From assembly GCA_019677205.1 (NCBI GenBank), contig JAAMXY010000047.1, positions 1-64,000 of the forward strand: a stretch of DNA of 64,000 nucleotides. The letters are read 5' to 3'. The notes beneath the pieces were generated by a model that saw only the letters and a list, made by a program, of their open reading frames with translations, did no database searches and was not told the DNA's origin. Made by a program: the position numbers and the translations under genes. This DNA is from Pinguiococcus pyrenoidosus (lineage: Eukaryota > Sar > Pinguiophyceae > Pinguiochrysidales > Pinguiochrysidaceae). Below, piece by piece: positions 1 to 12,999 of this stretch (positions are counted from its first letter, which is position 1; each line of letters starts with the position of its first letter).

Positions 1-2
1 AT

Positions 3-314
3 CTAGAATCTGTAACCGTGACCATGCGCAAGTGGCTCGACGCGGAGAAGAAATGGAAGAGGCAGCCCTCTCGCAAGGTCAAGAAGATCCAAAAGCTTCG
101 ACTCGTCGAGGAGCGCGTGGAGCTCCATGCGTTGAAGAAATGTACCAGCGACACGTGTCGACGGCAGAACCAGAGGACACGTGTTCTTCATCGAGACGGT
201 AACGCGGCGCGCAACATGATCGCGATCTACAGGAGCCTCGCGGAGCATGGGCGTCGGCCCAAGTATTTGAGTAGACCGGAGAAGTTGAAGAAGAAGCGCG
301 TTGTCAAGAAATGA
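3..314 (+). CDS. Fanzor/TnpB-like protein, C-terminal part (5' end outside window)
   Basis: The frame is open from the left edge of the window to a stop at 312-314, so only the C-terminal ~100 residues are visible; no start codon can be assigned. The key motif is HRDGNAARNM (about 199-228), which matches the last RuvC motif (RDxNAAxN) of TnpB and its eukaryotic relatives, the Fanzor proteins. It is preceded by a Cys pair (CTSDTC) in the place of the zinc ribbon, although the ribbon's second Cys pair is missing or altered. After it comes RPKYLSRP, resembling the G-x-RP-x-YL ending common in Fanzor proteins, and a basic tail. Family members are RNA-guided DNA endonucleases carried by transposons and some large viruses. 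This could be a live element, a host-domesticated gene or a remnant; the missing 5' part with the other RuvC motifs decides. Confidence 0.55.
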   Translation, partial: LESVTVTMRKWLDAEKKWKRQPSRKVKKIQKLRLVEERVELHALKKCTSDTCRRQNQRTRVLHRDGNAARNMIAIYRSLAEHGRRPKYLSRPEKLKKKRVVKK

Positions 315-641
315 TCGTGCAAGAAAAAAGAATGAGTAGTCAACTGCGTGCAGTCCTAGAAGGAGATGGATGGTAGGACTATACTCGCATGTCCATACGG
401 ACGTTGCGTCTGCTGATCTCGTCAGTAGGATCCCGAGGGAGACTTTTCAGACAGTATATCAGACAGACAGTAAAATGATCCTTATCCGCAAATGCTTCAG
501 AGGATATGGCGATTCTCCTCCGTACCATTGGTGCTTTGGAGGAAATCAAGTTGAAATCCCGTATCGCCGTTGACTTGATTGGTCCCGCCCAAACGCAGCA
601 AAGTCGCATCCACTTGTTACTCGGGACTCGGGACGCCGCCC
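315..641. other. intergenic region upstream of malic enzyme
   Basis: Short frames here show no family resemblance and no repeats are obvious. It holds the 3' flank of the Fanzor-like piece and presumably the promoter of the malic enzyme gene. I see no convincing promoter motif. Confidence 0.4.
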
Positions 642-3118
<2,477 letters not shown>

Positions 3119-3703
3119 GAGCAGGTTACCTTCCCTCTTGTGCGTCTTTCTCTTCCCTTTGGTCCACGAGCTTGGCCTCGGCAGCCACGTCTTCCTCCCC
3201 GACCGGTTGTCATGCTGACCAAGCCGCAAGGATATGCCCACGCAACCGGCGCAGCATCTACGCATCGAACACACGCACGCGCCCCGGTCGTCCCTCCCCA
3301 TGCCCATCCTAATCCAAGGCATGAGATTCGAATGGGAGCTTGCGCGCGGCACTTGGTATGGGAAAATTACAAGGCGTGCCGCCGGATCAGGTCCGAGGAC
3401 AGAAAAGCCAGATCACGCGATTCCCGAAGAACTACAGCACGAGGAGCCTGCATTCGGGCATTTGGCGGTGGCCGAGATTTCAATCTGTTCATGAGTTTTT
3501 TTCAGAGATTTCAATCTGTTCATGAGTGCTCTAAACTGATCCTGGGCCTCCAAAGCACAAAGCACAAAGCAGCTGTCATGTGACTTCGTATAGCTCAGCC
3601 TGAAACGCCACTTCGGTTCCACCTTTCCCGCTTCGCACCGCACCGCTTTTGTGCCGGTCGCAGTGTTCTTCGGCGGTCGGCCAGCGACGCGTCCCTGGAT
3701 GCC
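3119..3703. other. interval between malic enzyme and aspartic protease
   Basis: Frames here are unconvincing. It contains a 31-bp imperfect tandem duplication (22-bp core at 3474-3495 and 3505-3526). I searched it for the missing first catalytic DTG motif of the downstream protease and did not find one. The protease frame itself is open back to a stop at 3581-3583. Confidence 0.5.
3474..3526. repeat. 31-bp direct tandem repeat, about 1.7 copies
   Basis: The 22-bp unit starting GAGATTTCAATCTG occurs at 3474-3495 and again identically at 3505-3526, separated by a T-rich spacer. A few bases later lies a short AAAGCAC tandem. Probably a simple duplication. Confidence 0.8.
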
Positions 3704-4657
3704 ATGCAGGACGTGTTTCAGCCGAGCGCCAGCGGCAGCTTTGAGGTTGCGGAGGATGCGTCTGGAAACGAGGTCAGCTTCGAGGTGGCGTACCTGGACG
3801 GGGCCAAGTTGAGCGGGGTGGTCGGGGAAGATTCCGTGCAGCTTGGCGCGTTTCAGATTCGCACCCGCTTCGGTTGCATCGTGGCCTCCGATGGCCTGTG
3901 GCTGCATGGAGGTATCCTGGGGCTCGGTTTTCCCAGGTGTTCTTCCACCTTGGCAACGCCACTGCTCTACGCCCTGAGCAATGACACATTGCCCTGTGAG
4001 ACGCCCGATCCGCGGCAGACATCGCGCATGTGGAATCTGATTCCCCATCGGATTTTCACGCTGGTCCTCGGCGCACCGGCCGATCATCTCATCCTCGGAG
4101 GCTACGTTCCCGAGGCCGTCGACGGACCTCTGGTGCAGGTCCCCGTCCGCAAGGACTGCAGCGCAAAACAACCCGACCGCTGTCACTTCAAGTATTACCG
4201 CATTACCGTCGAGCAGGTCCGGCTCGGGGACATGCTGCTCTACGATGACTCGTGGCGTGCGCCGGACGAGGGAGGCGAGCTTAGCGCGGTCTTGGATTCG
4301 GGCACCACCTGCCTCATTCTGCCGACCCAGACGGTGGCCGTAGACGTCGAGCAAATCGACCCGGACCTCCGGGAAGCTCAGGACGGTGCGGCGGAGGCGG
4401 CGACCCTGGATCTCTACAGCATCTTCCAAGCCGCTTTCAACCAGGTGGACTCGGAGAAGGACGCCAAGCTACCGGAGCTCACCTTCCGCATTGCCGGCCA
4501 GGACTTCAGCATGCCGTATGCTGACGGCTACGACGGCGCGACGGAGGGAGAGGGTACCAAAGGATCGGAAGGTGGCCATAGCAGTGATGAAGCTTCGCAG
4601 ACGGAACCTGAGCAAGTGTCCGACCCCGACCCCGAGCCCGACCCCGAGCCCGAGCCT

Positions 4658-4690
<33 letters not shown>

Positions 4691-5347
4691 TCCCTGTGCG
4701 TCCTAACGCTGAAGCGGTTCCCCAAATTCTTCGTGCTGGGCGACGTCTTCCTACGGCAGCTGGTCGTCGTCCACGACCTCTCGAATTCGAGCATGCCGAC
4801 CTTGTGGCTCGGCAGACGAAATGCTCACTATCCGGCAGCCAGCAATCGCTTGCTCGGTGCCGTACCCCGAGCGCCTGGTCCCGAGGAGGCAGCCGTGAGC
4901 AGAATCGACCTCACCAGGAAGCATCGGATGTTGTCCAAGGCTGTCCCCGACATTCCGGCAGACACAGCGGTGCTCGACTCGACGACGCTTCGTCCTGCCG
5001 TGTCTTCGATGGGACGGCACATCCAGTACTCGGCGACGCTGGGAATCGGGGAAGCTCCGGACGTGCAGAACATCAGCGTCATTGTGGACACGGGCAGCTC
5101 CGTCCTGGCCTTGATGGTGCCAGACACGTTTCGGGACCCGCACAAGTCGCTGCTGCTCGACGTGGTGGTTCTCTCCGTCTCCGCCATCGTGATCTTTCTC
5201 GTCATGCTGCTGACCGCCCGTCTGCACCTCGCGACAAAGAGAGCTCCCATCGGGAACTGGATGCGGTTGAGTCAGGAGGACGAGGAGGAGGCCAATGCAG
5301 CGGAGGGCTTTGACAGCGACGACGAGGACGACAAGGCCCTGGTGTAA
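3704..5347 (+). CDS. pepsin-family aspartic protease-like membrane protein with unusual lobe order
   Basis: 547 aa from the ATG at 3704; the frame is open further upstream to 3584, so an exon junction before the ATG is possible. The N-terminal part starts like the middle of a pepsin N-lobe (FQPSASGSFEVAED, then GILGLGFP). The C-lobe follows with catalytic LDSGTTCLILP (about residue 196) and the end-of-lobe block VLGDVFLRQLVVVHD. A Pro-Glu linker (about 4618-4692) interrupts the C-lobe. After the C-lobe comes a propeptide-like stretch and then YSATLGIG plus VIVDTGSSVLAL, which is the start of an N-lobe with the first catalytic Asp. That is followed at once by one transmembrane helix (about 5149-5220) and an acidic cytoplasmic tail. 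The order is thus C-lobe before the DTGSS piece. It may be a permuted enzyme, a collapsed tandem duplication, or missing 5' exons. Membrane topology suggests endomembrane or cell surface. Confidence 0.8.
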
Positions 5348-5355
5348 AGAATGCA

Positions 5356-6365
5356 TTATGCAAGTCTTGGTAGACCACCCAGGCCATACGACTCGGCAAA
5401 GTAGGCCGAGGACAAGACGGCCAACACGGCGATATCGAAGGCGACGGCAATCGTCCACACGATCTGTGCGCTCCGCCCCCGCGGGCGCTCTTGTCGCTGA
5501 AGCTCGGTCGCTTCTATCTCGGCTGCCTGCCGCTCTGCTTCAGCTTGAGCGGCCTGCGCGGCTCTCTCCGCCGCTCTCTCCGCCGCGCGGGCCTTCGCGT
5601 TGGCTGCTGCTTTCGCTGCGAGGATTTTCACCTGCATCTCCTTCGCAGCCGCTTCGAGCGCTGGCATGATCGCGCGGGTCTCGTACTTCTGGGCCAGCAG
5701 AGGCTCCTCGTCGACGACCCGCTTCAGCTTGCAGAGGTGCCGAAGATCCGGCGTCGCGAGGGGTTTGTCCACCTCGTAGCTGAACGACCGCTCTCCGCTC
5801 TCGTTCACCATATTCGTGATCTCGTTCATCGCAGTTGTGAGAGTCTGTAGAGGGTGCCAAGGAGGCTTGAGAAGGTCAGAAGATCGGTAGGGTCGCAGAA
5901 TCGGAAGCGGATCTTTGTGCTGTCGCGCACCTGTGCTCGCAAAACATGCGCATCCTTGTCTGGGATTCCCAGTCTTCTCGCCTTCTCGAGCGCATGCTCC
6001 AGATGTGGCAAGGTCAGAGGGCCTTGAAAGGCTTTGTCAAAGTTCAGATCGGCAATCGCACTCCGAATCCGCTTCGTCCACTTGGCAAAGTCCGGCGCGG
6101 ACGGCACCAAGAAGTCCGCGTTGTCCACCGAGAAGCTGCTGCACCTCTCGTCACAGAGGAACTTGGAGTCCGCGCGCAGCTCGATGTTGCGCCCTCCCAC
6201 GCACAGAAAGTACAGGCGCTCGTCGTCCGTGTCCTCCTCACCGCTCTCGAAGAAGACGAACTGAAGGGACGAGGGCACGGGTTCGCTCCAGAAGCGCCGG
6301 CGCAAGAGCGCGTTTCGCTCGAAGATCTGGAGCTTACCCTTAAGCACGAGGCGAACCTGCGCCAT
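5356..6365 (-). CDS. PH-domain, coiled-coil, tail-anchored protein (two exons)
   Basis: Exon 1 is 5931-6365 (ATG at 6365) and exon 2 is 5356-5844, joined across an 86-nt GT-AG intron; 307 aa. The N-terminal ~115 residues have a PH-domain pattern: a beta-rich start (MAQVRLVLKGKLQIF), a strand with the basic run LLRRRFW, and an ending helix with the near-invariant Trp (FAKWTKRIRSAI). A long Ala/Glu/Arg-rich helix follows (about residues 200-265), predicted coiled coil, then a single hydrophobic helix near the C-terminus (IVWTIAVAFDIAVLAVLSSA). This predicts a lipid-binding, tail-anchored membrane protein, perhaps in trafficking; the function is unknown. Its stop lies only 8 bp from the stop of the convergent protease gene. 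Read without the intron the two halves look like a frameshifted pair. Confidence 0.75.
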
Positions 6366-7313
6366 GGGCGCGAAAAGCGCGGCGCTGGCAGCCCGGCAAA
6401 GCGCAAAATCGACGCAATAACGCACGTGTTTTCGACTTGACAAAAGCGCGGGAAGCTTCGGAACTGGGGACCCCTTCCTATGGCTTCATAGGGAAAGATG
6501 AAATCAGGGGTCACCAATGAATGCGCGCGGGGATCGAGAGAACGATACGCCATTGGTCGAGACTCTCCCAACGACACTTTGATTTCTGGTTTGATTCGGC
6601 CCCCAAAACACTGGCGTAAGCGCCACTCTCCCCAGCTGCCATCCGCCGCACTTCCTGCGTGCGCCACCGCTCCTCCCGAGAGAGCTTGGGCGCCCCCGCT
6701 GTGTCGCTTGCACCCGGCTGCGGCACCAGGATGACGTCGGTGGTAGAGAATTTGCGCAGCTGCGCATCCTCGCTCGCTGGAGCTAGATTGTTGGGATGCG
6801 CGCTCTCGCGCAACCAAGCAGCAGCAAGCGGCTGAGGTCTCGCGCCCCGTGTGAGAACCATTGTCCGTGCTGCGAATCGCAAGTTGGGTAGCTGCTCGCG
6901 TCTGCATTCATCTGGCCTCCCTCGAGCGATGCCGCTGGGGACGGTGATCGCGCATCCTTCGCACCATTTTGCCCCAACGCCTAACCAAAAAGACAAGTGC
7001 AAAACATCGCCCCTGCCAATTGGTTTCGCCCACAAGTAAAATCTTGATCCCTCCTACTTCGGGCCAAATACGGGAATCTACCGTTTCGCGCCGCCACCAA
7101 TCACAGGGCTCTCCCCAATGTTCCGACTCGATTTGAAAATTCCGGCCCCAGCGCCAACGCGGCCTTAACGATCATCACGCATGATCCTTTGCCCCTCCGT
7201 CCCTCTCCAGCCTCCCCAAGTGCTGCCCCGTCGGGCATTCTGCCATCGGAAGAGTCCCTCTCCCTCTCGGAGATCGCTCTCCCTTTCAGGAGCTCGACCG
7301 ACTGCCTCGCACG
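6366..7313. other. divergent intergenic region
   Basis: About 950 bp between the PH-protein gene (-) and the EF-hand gene (+). It holds several CCAAT/ATTGG motifs (for example near 6552 and 7018) and presumably both promoters. Overlapping short frames have no recognisable domain. Confidence 0.45.
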
Positions 7314-10300
7314 ATGGCGGACGCAGAGGGGCCTGACGACGACGACGCGATGACCGTAGCGTCCCTGGTTTTCGACGACGTGGAGCCCGAGGAGGATGCC
7401 ATGATGGGCGACAGGAAGAGCTCCGTGCTCAGCAGCAACGGAAGAGTCTCCGACGATTTCCTGGAAGACTTGCACGAGATGCAAAACTGGGGCGTGCAGC
7501 GGAGGACCAGCCTGGGCATGCCGCCGCCTCGATTGCTTGGACAGGCCTCCAGCCGAAGGATTTCTGCGCTCATGGGGGTGGTGAGAGAAAAAGGCGCGAA
7601 CCATGGAAACGACGAAGACGAAGAAGATGGCGATGACGATGATGACGAGTACAGCACCGGCTTCGACTACGAAGGGGAGGACGACGCGGACGACGAGGAG
7701 AAGAGGAAAGATGCGGCTGACCGTGGAAAGGCTGACAGGGCTGCAACCAAAGCTTCTCACGGTGCAGTCGAGCGATTCACTTTGGGAAAGGTGGCGGATG
7801 ATGCAGGGGAGGACGTGGCGGACACCGCTTACGCCGATGATTGGGATGAGGAGAAAGAGGAGACAGAGGAGAAGGGGAAGAGTGATGGACACGCCGATGA
7901 AGGCCAGGGCGGGATCCGCGCGAGCGCTTCTTCGAAGTGGGCAACTCCCCCCGGCGCAGGCAGCTCGGGACCAGAGAATGCGGGAAAGTTTTCCCGGCAG
8001 CACTCGAAGGACTCCGCCGCGTCTAGCCTCCCGGAGATTTTGGCGCCAACGCTGAAGGGGGTTCAGTCCGAAGAGCCCGGAAGAGGAGCGCATGGGGAGG
8101 AGACTTACACCGCTGATTGGGAAGACGTGGACACTGACACAAGCACAAAGGAGCAGCGGAGCTCCACCCGCAATCCCCCGCACCAACGCGCGCTTTCCGC
8201 CAGCTGGGCAGCTCCCACGAGAGAAATGAGTCAGACGGTGAACCGGAGGCCACTCTTCCGCAGAGCCGAAAGTCTGAACGTGGCGGCATCGGAAGAAGAG
8301 CCGAGCGGCCCCTCACCGGCGCTGCGCAGCTGGGTCTCCGAGGATCACCAAGAGAAAAGGCCTCAGTACAGCGATGAACGCCCCCCGCGTCCTCTAACGC
8401 TGTCCAAGCGAGTGTCAACGGCAGCGACGGTCGGCAGCGAGTCGGGCCGTGAGACGCCGTCGCAAGCTACTTTTGCAGGCTCGAAGAAGGTCGACGTGCT
8501 CAGGTCTTTTCTTCCCGCCACCGCTTGCCAGTGCCACTCCTTGCGATCGGAAGCGACGGTGAATGACCGCATGGAAGCCATCTCCTCTTTCATCCGCCGG
8601 CAGCTCCAGGAGTACCGGGACAACGAGGGAAATGCCGCCTACCGAGAGAGTCGAGAGAAGCTGAAGGCCACATGGCTCGCGGCGCACGCGAGAGCCACGT
8701 CAACGCCCCTGACACCAGCAACGTATGTCTACAGTCCCCAAACCGGCCGACGAGTCCCCGTCTCCGAGGAGGAGGACCGAAAGCGACAGGCTCAGAAGGC
8801 CCTCGCCGACCGCGAGAAGGAGCGCAACGCGCAGAAGATACCGCCCGCCGTGGGATACCCCAACACTCGGATCAAGCGGAGCGTGGAGGACTGGCTGAAT
8901 CGGAAGTTCGAGCGAGGCGCCTTTGCGCCGAAGCGCAAGGGGAAGAGCAGGCACTTTGAGTACCGGGAGATTCCAGAGCAGCGGCGAGCGGCCATCGGAG
9001 ATGTTCTGTTGATGATCGAGCATTGCCACAGCTGCTGGAAGCACTCGCGAACCCTGCGCCACGACGCCACAACCTTCCAGAGCTACTGCGCCGACGTGGA
9101 GGCGGCCGTGGCCGCCAGGCTCCAGCTCGGGCGGCCGATCAGACTCCTGGCCATGAGGATCGCGGCGGATCTGGAGAACTCCCACAGTCGGCGCCTGGGA
9201 GCCTTCGAGGTCCAGGTGTTTGTCAAAGGAGCCTCCTACGTGGAGAAGCGCGTGCTTCACAGTAAGCTCGCCACCAGCAAGTGGCCGGACCCCAAGGCCA
9301 TAAGCAGACGCGTGGCGAAGCTGCTTCGCATCGTCACCGAGAAAGACCAAGAGAGCTCGGAAAGCAACTTCCTCAAGATGCAGGAGAGCGTCCAGCGGGC
9401 GAAGTACGGCGGAAAAGCCACGCACGAGACTTTGGTGCAGCGCCGCGAGGAATGGGTAGCGCTGCGCAACGCCGAGGGAACCGTGGCGAACATTGCGCAA
9501 GACGTTGAGAGTTGCTACGCGGCCGTGGAGACCCCCGACAAGGAAATTGACTGGGAAGGCGGCAGGCGGTGTCTCTCGGGTATCAACCGCGGCGGCATCT
9601 TCGCAGAGCTCTCCTGGCTTGGCAACGACGCCAAGCTGGGCGACATTCGCGTCCTTGTTGATACGCGCCGGGACGTGGTCGAGCTTGACGTAGACGTCAT
9701 TCGCAGGCTGGGGTCTGCCATCACAGCCGCGAATGGCCGTTGGGACGACGTCGTTGCCAACTCCTTTTCGAAGTGGAGAGAGAAGGTCAAGTTCGTGGTG
9801 GAGACGAAGCGCTTGTCGAGCTCCAACATCGACATCGGCGCCCTTCACAGTCAGTTCTGCGATCGAACAGCGAAGCCTTCTGCGACGCCCCGGACCAAGT
9901 GCCTCGGCTTGACCAAGGAGGACTTGCAGAAAGTGCGGGATCAGATCCTCTTGGAGAAGTCCAAACTCTCCAGGAAGCCGACGTCCAAGAGTGCGAAGTC
10001 GCTTCTGCGTCGTAAGCATCCCGATGAGGAGAGCAACCCGTTCGCGAAAGCGGCAGACGAGTTGTCCTCGGAGCTGCGGGCGATCATCCACAGCATTGGA
10101 GAGTCGCGGCTCCAGAGCTTCTTCAACAAGCATCGATCGACTGCGGCGCATGAGCACGGCCTTCATCCCACCGTTCACTACGACCGGCTGCAGCAGGCCC
10201 TAAGAGAGTGCGGCGTGGATCTCAGCGCGCAGGTGTACAAATGCATCTTCTACGCACTGGACACCAATGGGGACAATGCTGTGGACATCGAAGATGTGCA

Positions 10301-11390
10301 TGCCTTTGCCTTCGAGGTATTTGATCGAGATTCTCACAGTACATGTGACTACGCTGCTGACACCTGGACCTTTGTAGGGGAGCCGCACGAGATGCGTTCT
10401 TGCTGGCCTTTGGGGCCGGATCCACCATCACCATGCTCACCTCTCCGCTGGCGAGGTCGCGGAGCAGTGCCTACCCCCGATGTCGACCAGGTGCGCAGTC
10501 GTAGTCGCTCTCGCCACGGTGCGGGAGGTGTTCTCACCGAGCTGTCTTCCTTTCAGTGGGTATCTTCCCACGAAGTCGGTTGTGGCAGGGCTGGGACAAT
10601 TGCAGCACGTCTCTCTGACAGAAGCCGAGGCCGAAGCTGTGGAAGACGTCTTTGGACTCAGGGTACGTCTCGTGCGGCGAATTGTGCGCACACTGAAGAC
10701 GTCCGTAGTCTGATCTTGCTTTACTCTCAAAGAACGAGTCAAATCAACCTGTGGGCCTCGTGAAAGCTTACAACCTGATCTGCTGGCTCGTGCCGCATGA
10801 CGTCGACCATCTGTGTCGTCGGGTAAGCTTGTCTCTTCTGCTGCTTGCTTGTCGCCTGCGTAACGATGAACCCCTCTCTGCCTCTCTTCTTCCTCCCCCT
10901 TCCCTTCCCGCCGCCCATTCCCCAGATTGGCAAGTTTCTTGCGAGAGTCGCTCTCGATCGCTCGGAGGAGCGGAGGGCAAGCGAGGAGGGCTTCGACGAC
11001 GCAAGCGACGTCTCCATTGTCAGCAGGTCCAGCGGAAGCATAAGTTATCGCAACAGCCATGACCCGAAGGCCATACTGATCGTCGAGCAGAATCTCCGGG
11101 AGCTCTTTGAGCTGTACGATTCCGACATGGGTGGGTCCATCAGCGTCCAAGATTTTCACAAGTTCGTTGAAGGAGAAGGCCTGCCGCTCGACGTCTGGGA
11201 GGCTCGCGCGTTGGCGATCAGGTACTCTTTGAAGCCTGGCAATTTAAGATCGCTCTCGAGCTCTGCTGACTTGTTGCATGCAACCACAAGGTTTTCACAT
11301 CCACTGCACGATGGAGAGATCAGCTACAACCAGTTCCTCGACCAGCTAATCGATCAGATGCGAGGGCGCTCATCCTTGCCGCTGGATTGA
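7314..11390 (+). CDS. large acidic EF-hand protein (multi-exon)
   Basis: The first exon is 7314-10316 (1001 codons from MADAEG). Downstream exons read consistently at about 10378-10497, 10556-10676, 10734-10829 and 10925 onward to a stop at 11390, with probably one more intron near 11220-11290; the last junctions are not all certain. The N-terminal third is acidic and low complexity (EDEEDGDDDDDE and several TADWEDVD-type acidic repeats), the middle is basic and helical, and EF-hand loops occur at about residue 985 (LDTNGDNAVDIEDV) and near the C-terminus (YDSDMGGSISVQDF, about 11120). Similar long EF-hand proteins are common in flagellates and often axoneme-associated, but I cannot assign a function. 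The extent of the coding first exon is secure; the 3' structure is moderate. Confidence 0.7.
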
Positions 11391-11497
11391 TCTGGCGCAG
11401 CTTGGTGTCCCGAGAGCTGCCACGGAAAGGAAGGGGCAAGAAGGCTTTAAGCATGAAGGGTACCACGCGGGCCAAACGGTGTCAACCGCACTGAAAA

Positions 11498-12508
11498 TCA
11501 TTGCCTTGACGTTTGCCGGAGCTTTATCCGCTGAGCCCACTCAGCCACGACACCTGCGGCCACTTCCCACATCCCCGTATCCAACATCACATCGTGATGG
11601 ACTCCATCCAGAAGCACCGGCTTCACCGCGCAGAAGTCGGCAGTTGCCTGGACGCCGACAGGATCTACCAGCACGTCCTCACTGGCCCCCAGAACGAGAA
11701 TGGCATCGGAGGGCAATCCGTCTCGGTTCGTCTCACTCGCGATCCAGCTGGCAACTCCGTTGTCATCGCTCGCCGTCTGTATGGGCAGGTTCGCATTGAT
11801 CTCCTTGAGGTCCAAGCCGTAGTCGCTATCCTTGCGGAGCTGCTCCATGTACTTCTCCACGAGCTCGTCCGGCATGGCGTCATCCATGAAGCACCTGCGG
11901 CACAGGCTGACGCTCTCCAGCACCTTCTTCGCCGCCAGGCCCCAGGTCACCTGGAAGGCCAGGACGGGCTTGGACAAGAGCATCCTCCGGACCTGCGGAG
12001 AAGAGCCCACCGGCGGCACCGAGCACAGGAGGCCCAGCCCTTTGATGGCTCCCGCCTGCACCAGCGACCTGGCCGTGGGCGTCTCCATGAACTTCATGAG
12101 GAGAAACGCCCCAAAACTGTGCCCCACCAGCACGATTCCGTCTTCACCAGCTTCCTGCGTCGAAAGCGTGACAGCGCTGGCCAGATCCGCCATGTGATCG
12201 GCCAAAGGGACCTTCTTCTTGCCGCCGTTGTACCCCTGCGGCGGATATGCGCCGGACGTTCCCCTCAGATTCAACGCCACAGACGCGTGCTGCCGCTCGG
12301 CGAAGAAGCCGAACCAGTGCTCCGCCCAACACCACGCACCGTGGTTGCTGCCGTGCACGAAAACCACTCTGGGCCCCTCCACATTGGCCGGCGTCGAGCT
12401 TAAGGTCTGCATCTCCAAGCCAGAGGTCAGCTGATACACGCCCTGCTGCACCGGCGCCCGGAAGCCGCCTGCCACATGGAACGCAAGGAACAGCCACAGC
12501 AGAGTCAT
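11498..12508 (-). CDS. alpha/beta hydrolase with signal peptide and GGFRAP plastid-type motif
   Basis: 336 aa, single exon. I chose the ATG at 12508 because it gives a clean signal peptide (MTLLWLFLAFHVAGG) followed by FRAP; the frame extends upstream but without homologous sequence. The alpha/beta hydrolase fold is clear: FVHGSNHGAWCW (oxyanion-hole HG), the nucleophile elbow VGHSFGAF (Ser in GHSFG), an acid region near ILVLGASEDVLVDP, and the catalytic His in LDGVHHDVMLD. The HGxxHGAWCW-like block resembles plant methylesterase/hydroxynitrile lyase-type enzymes and other esterases. The signal peptide plus F-x-A-P at the cleavage site resembles the bipartite plastid presequence of algae with red secondary plastids. 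The substrate is unknown. It converges on the EF-hand gene with about 107 bp between stops. Confidence 0.85.
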   Translation of the reverse strand: MTLLWLFLAFHVAGGFRAPVQQGVYQLTSGLEMQTLSSTPANVEGPRVVFVHGSNHGAWCWAEHWFGFFAERQHASVALNLRGTSGAYPPQGYNGGKKKVPLADHMADLASAVTLSTQEAGEDGIVLVGHSFGAFLLMKFMETPTARSLVQAGAIKGLGLLCSVPPVGSSPQVRRMLLSKPVLAFQVTWGLAAKKVLESVSLCRRCFMDDAMPDELVEKYMEQLRKDSDYGLDLKEINANLPIQTASDDNGVASWIASETNRDGLPSDAILVLGASEDVLVDPVGVQATADFCAVKPVLLDGVHHDVMLDTGMWEVAAGVVAEWAQRIKLRQTSRQ

Positions 12509-12999
12509 TTCAGAGCCGGGTATCGGGCACCAAGGAGGAGTGGAAAGGATGGCGGTAACACCCAGACGCCCCCAAGATGGCGCGAAAACACCCGGTTCAG
12601 CCCGAGAGAGAGAGAGAGGCCTGGATCTTGTGACAGATGGAAAGACTGAAAAGAGAAAGCCCAAAAAGCCGTTTCGCCGGGATAACCCGGGCCAGCTAGT
12701 GCCTTGCTAAGACTCGTCACAAGATTCTCCCAATCACCGTGGACCTTCCCTCTCTCCACCCGGACCATTGGCCATGGCCTGCCTTTCACAAGCTTTAATC
12801 TATTTTAATCTCGACGGGAAGTCGAAGTGCGCGCCAAAACCAAACCTCAAGAGCGCCTCTGTCCGCCTGAGCTGCTCTCTGCGCAGCAGCGCCAACTTCT
12901 GCCGCAGCGCTCCATTTGAAACTCGCGCTCTGAGACCGGCGCAGCCGTGCTGTTGCAGCTTTTGGACGCTTCAGGCGCAGAGGTCTGCACCCCACAGCC
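12509..12999. other. divergent intergenic region
   Basis: About 490 bp between the hydrolase (-) and carrier (+) starts; it contains a short GA run near 12606-12620 and CCAAT motifs near 12732 and 12770. Nothing else supported. Confidence 0.4.

Noticed and set aside
5826-5860. Apparent overlapping ORFs (ATGA) or a -1 frameshift in the PH-domain gene
   Set aside because: An 86-nt GT-AG intron (5845-5930) with a pyrimidine-rich CTCTACAG acceptor joins both parts in frame, so neither a frameshift nor a bicistronic arrangement is needed.
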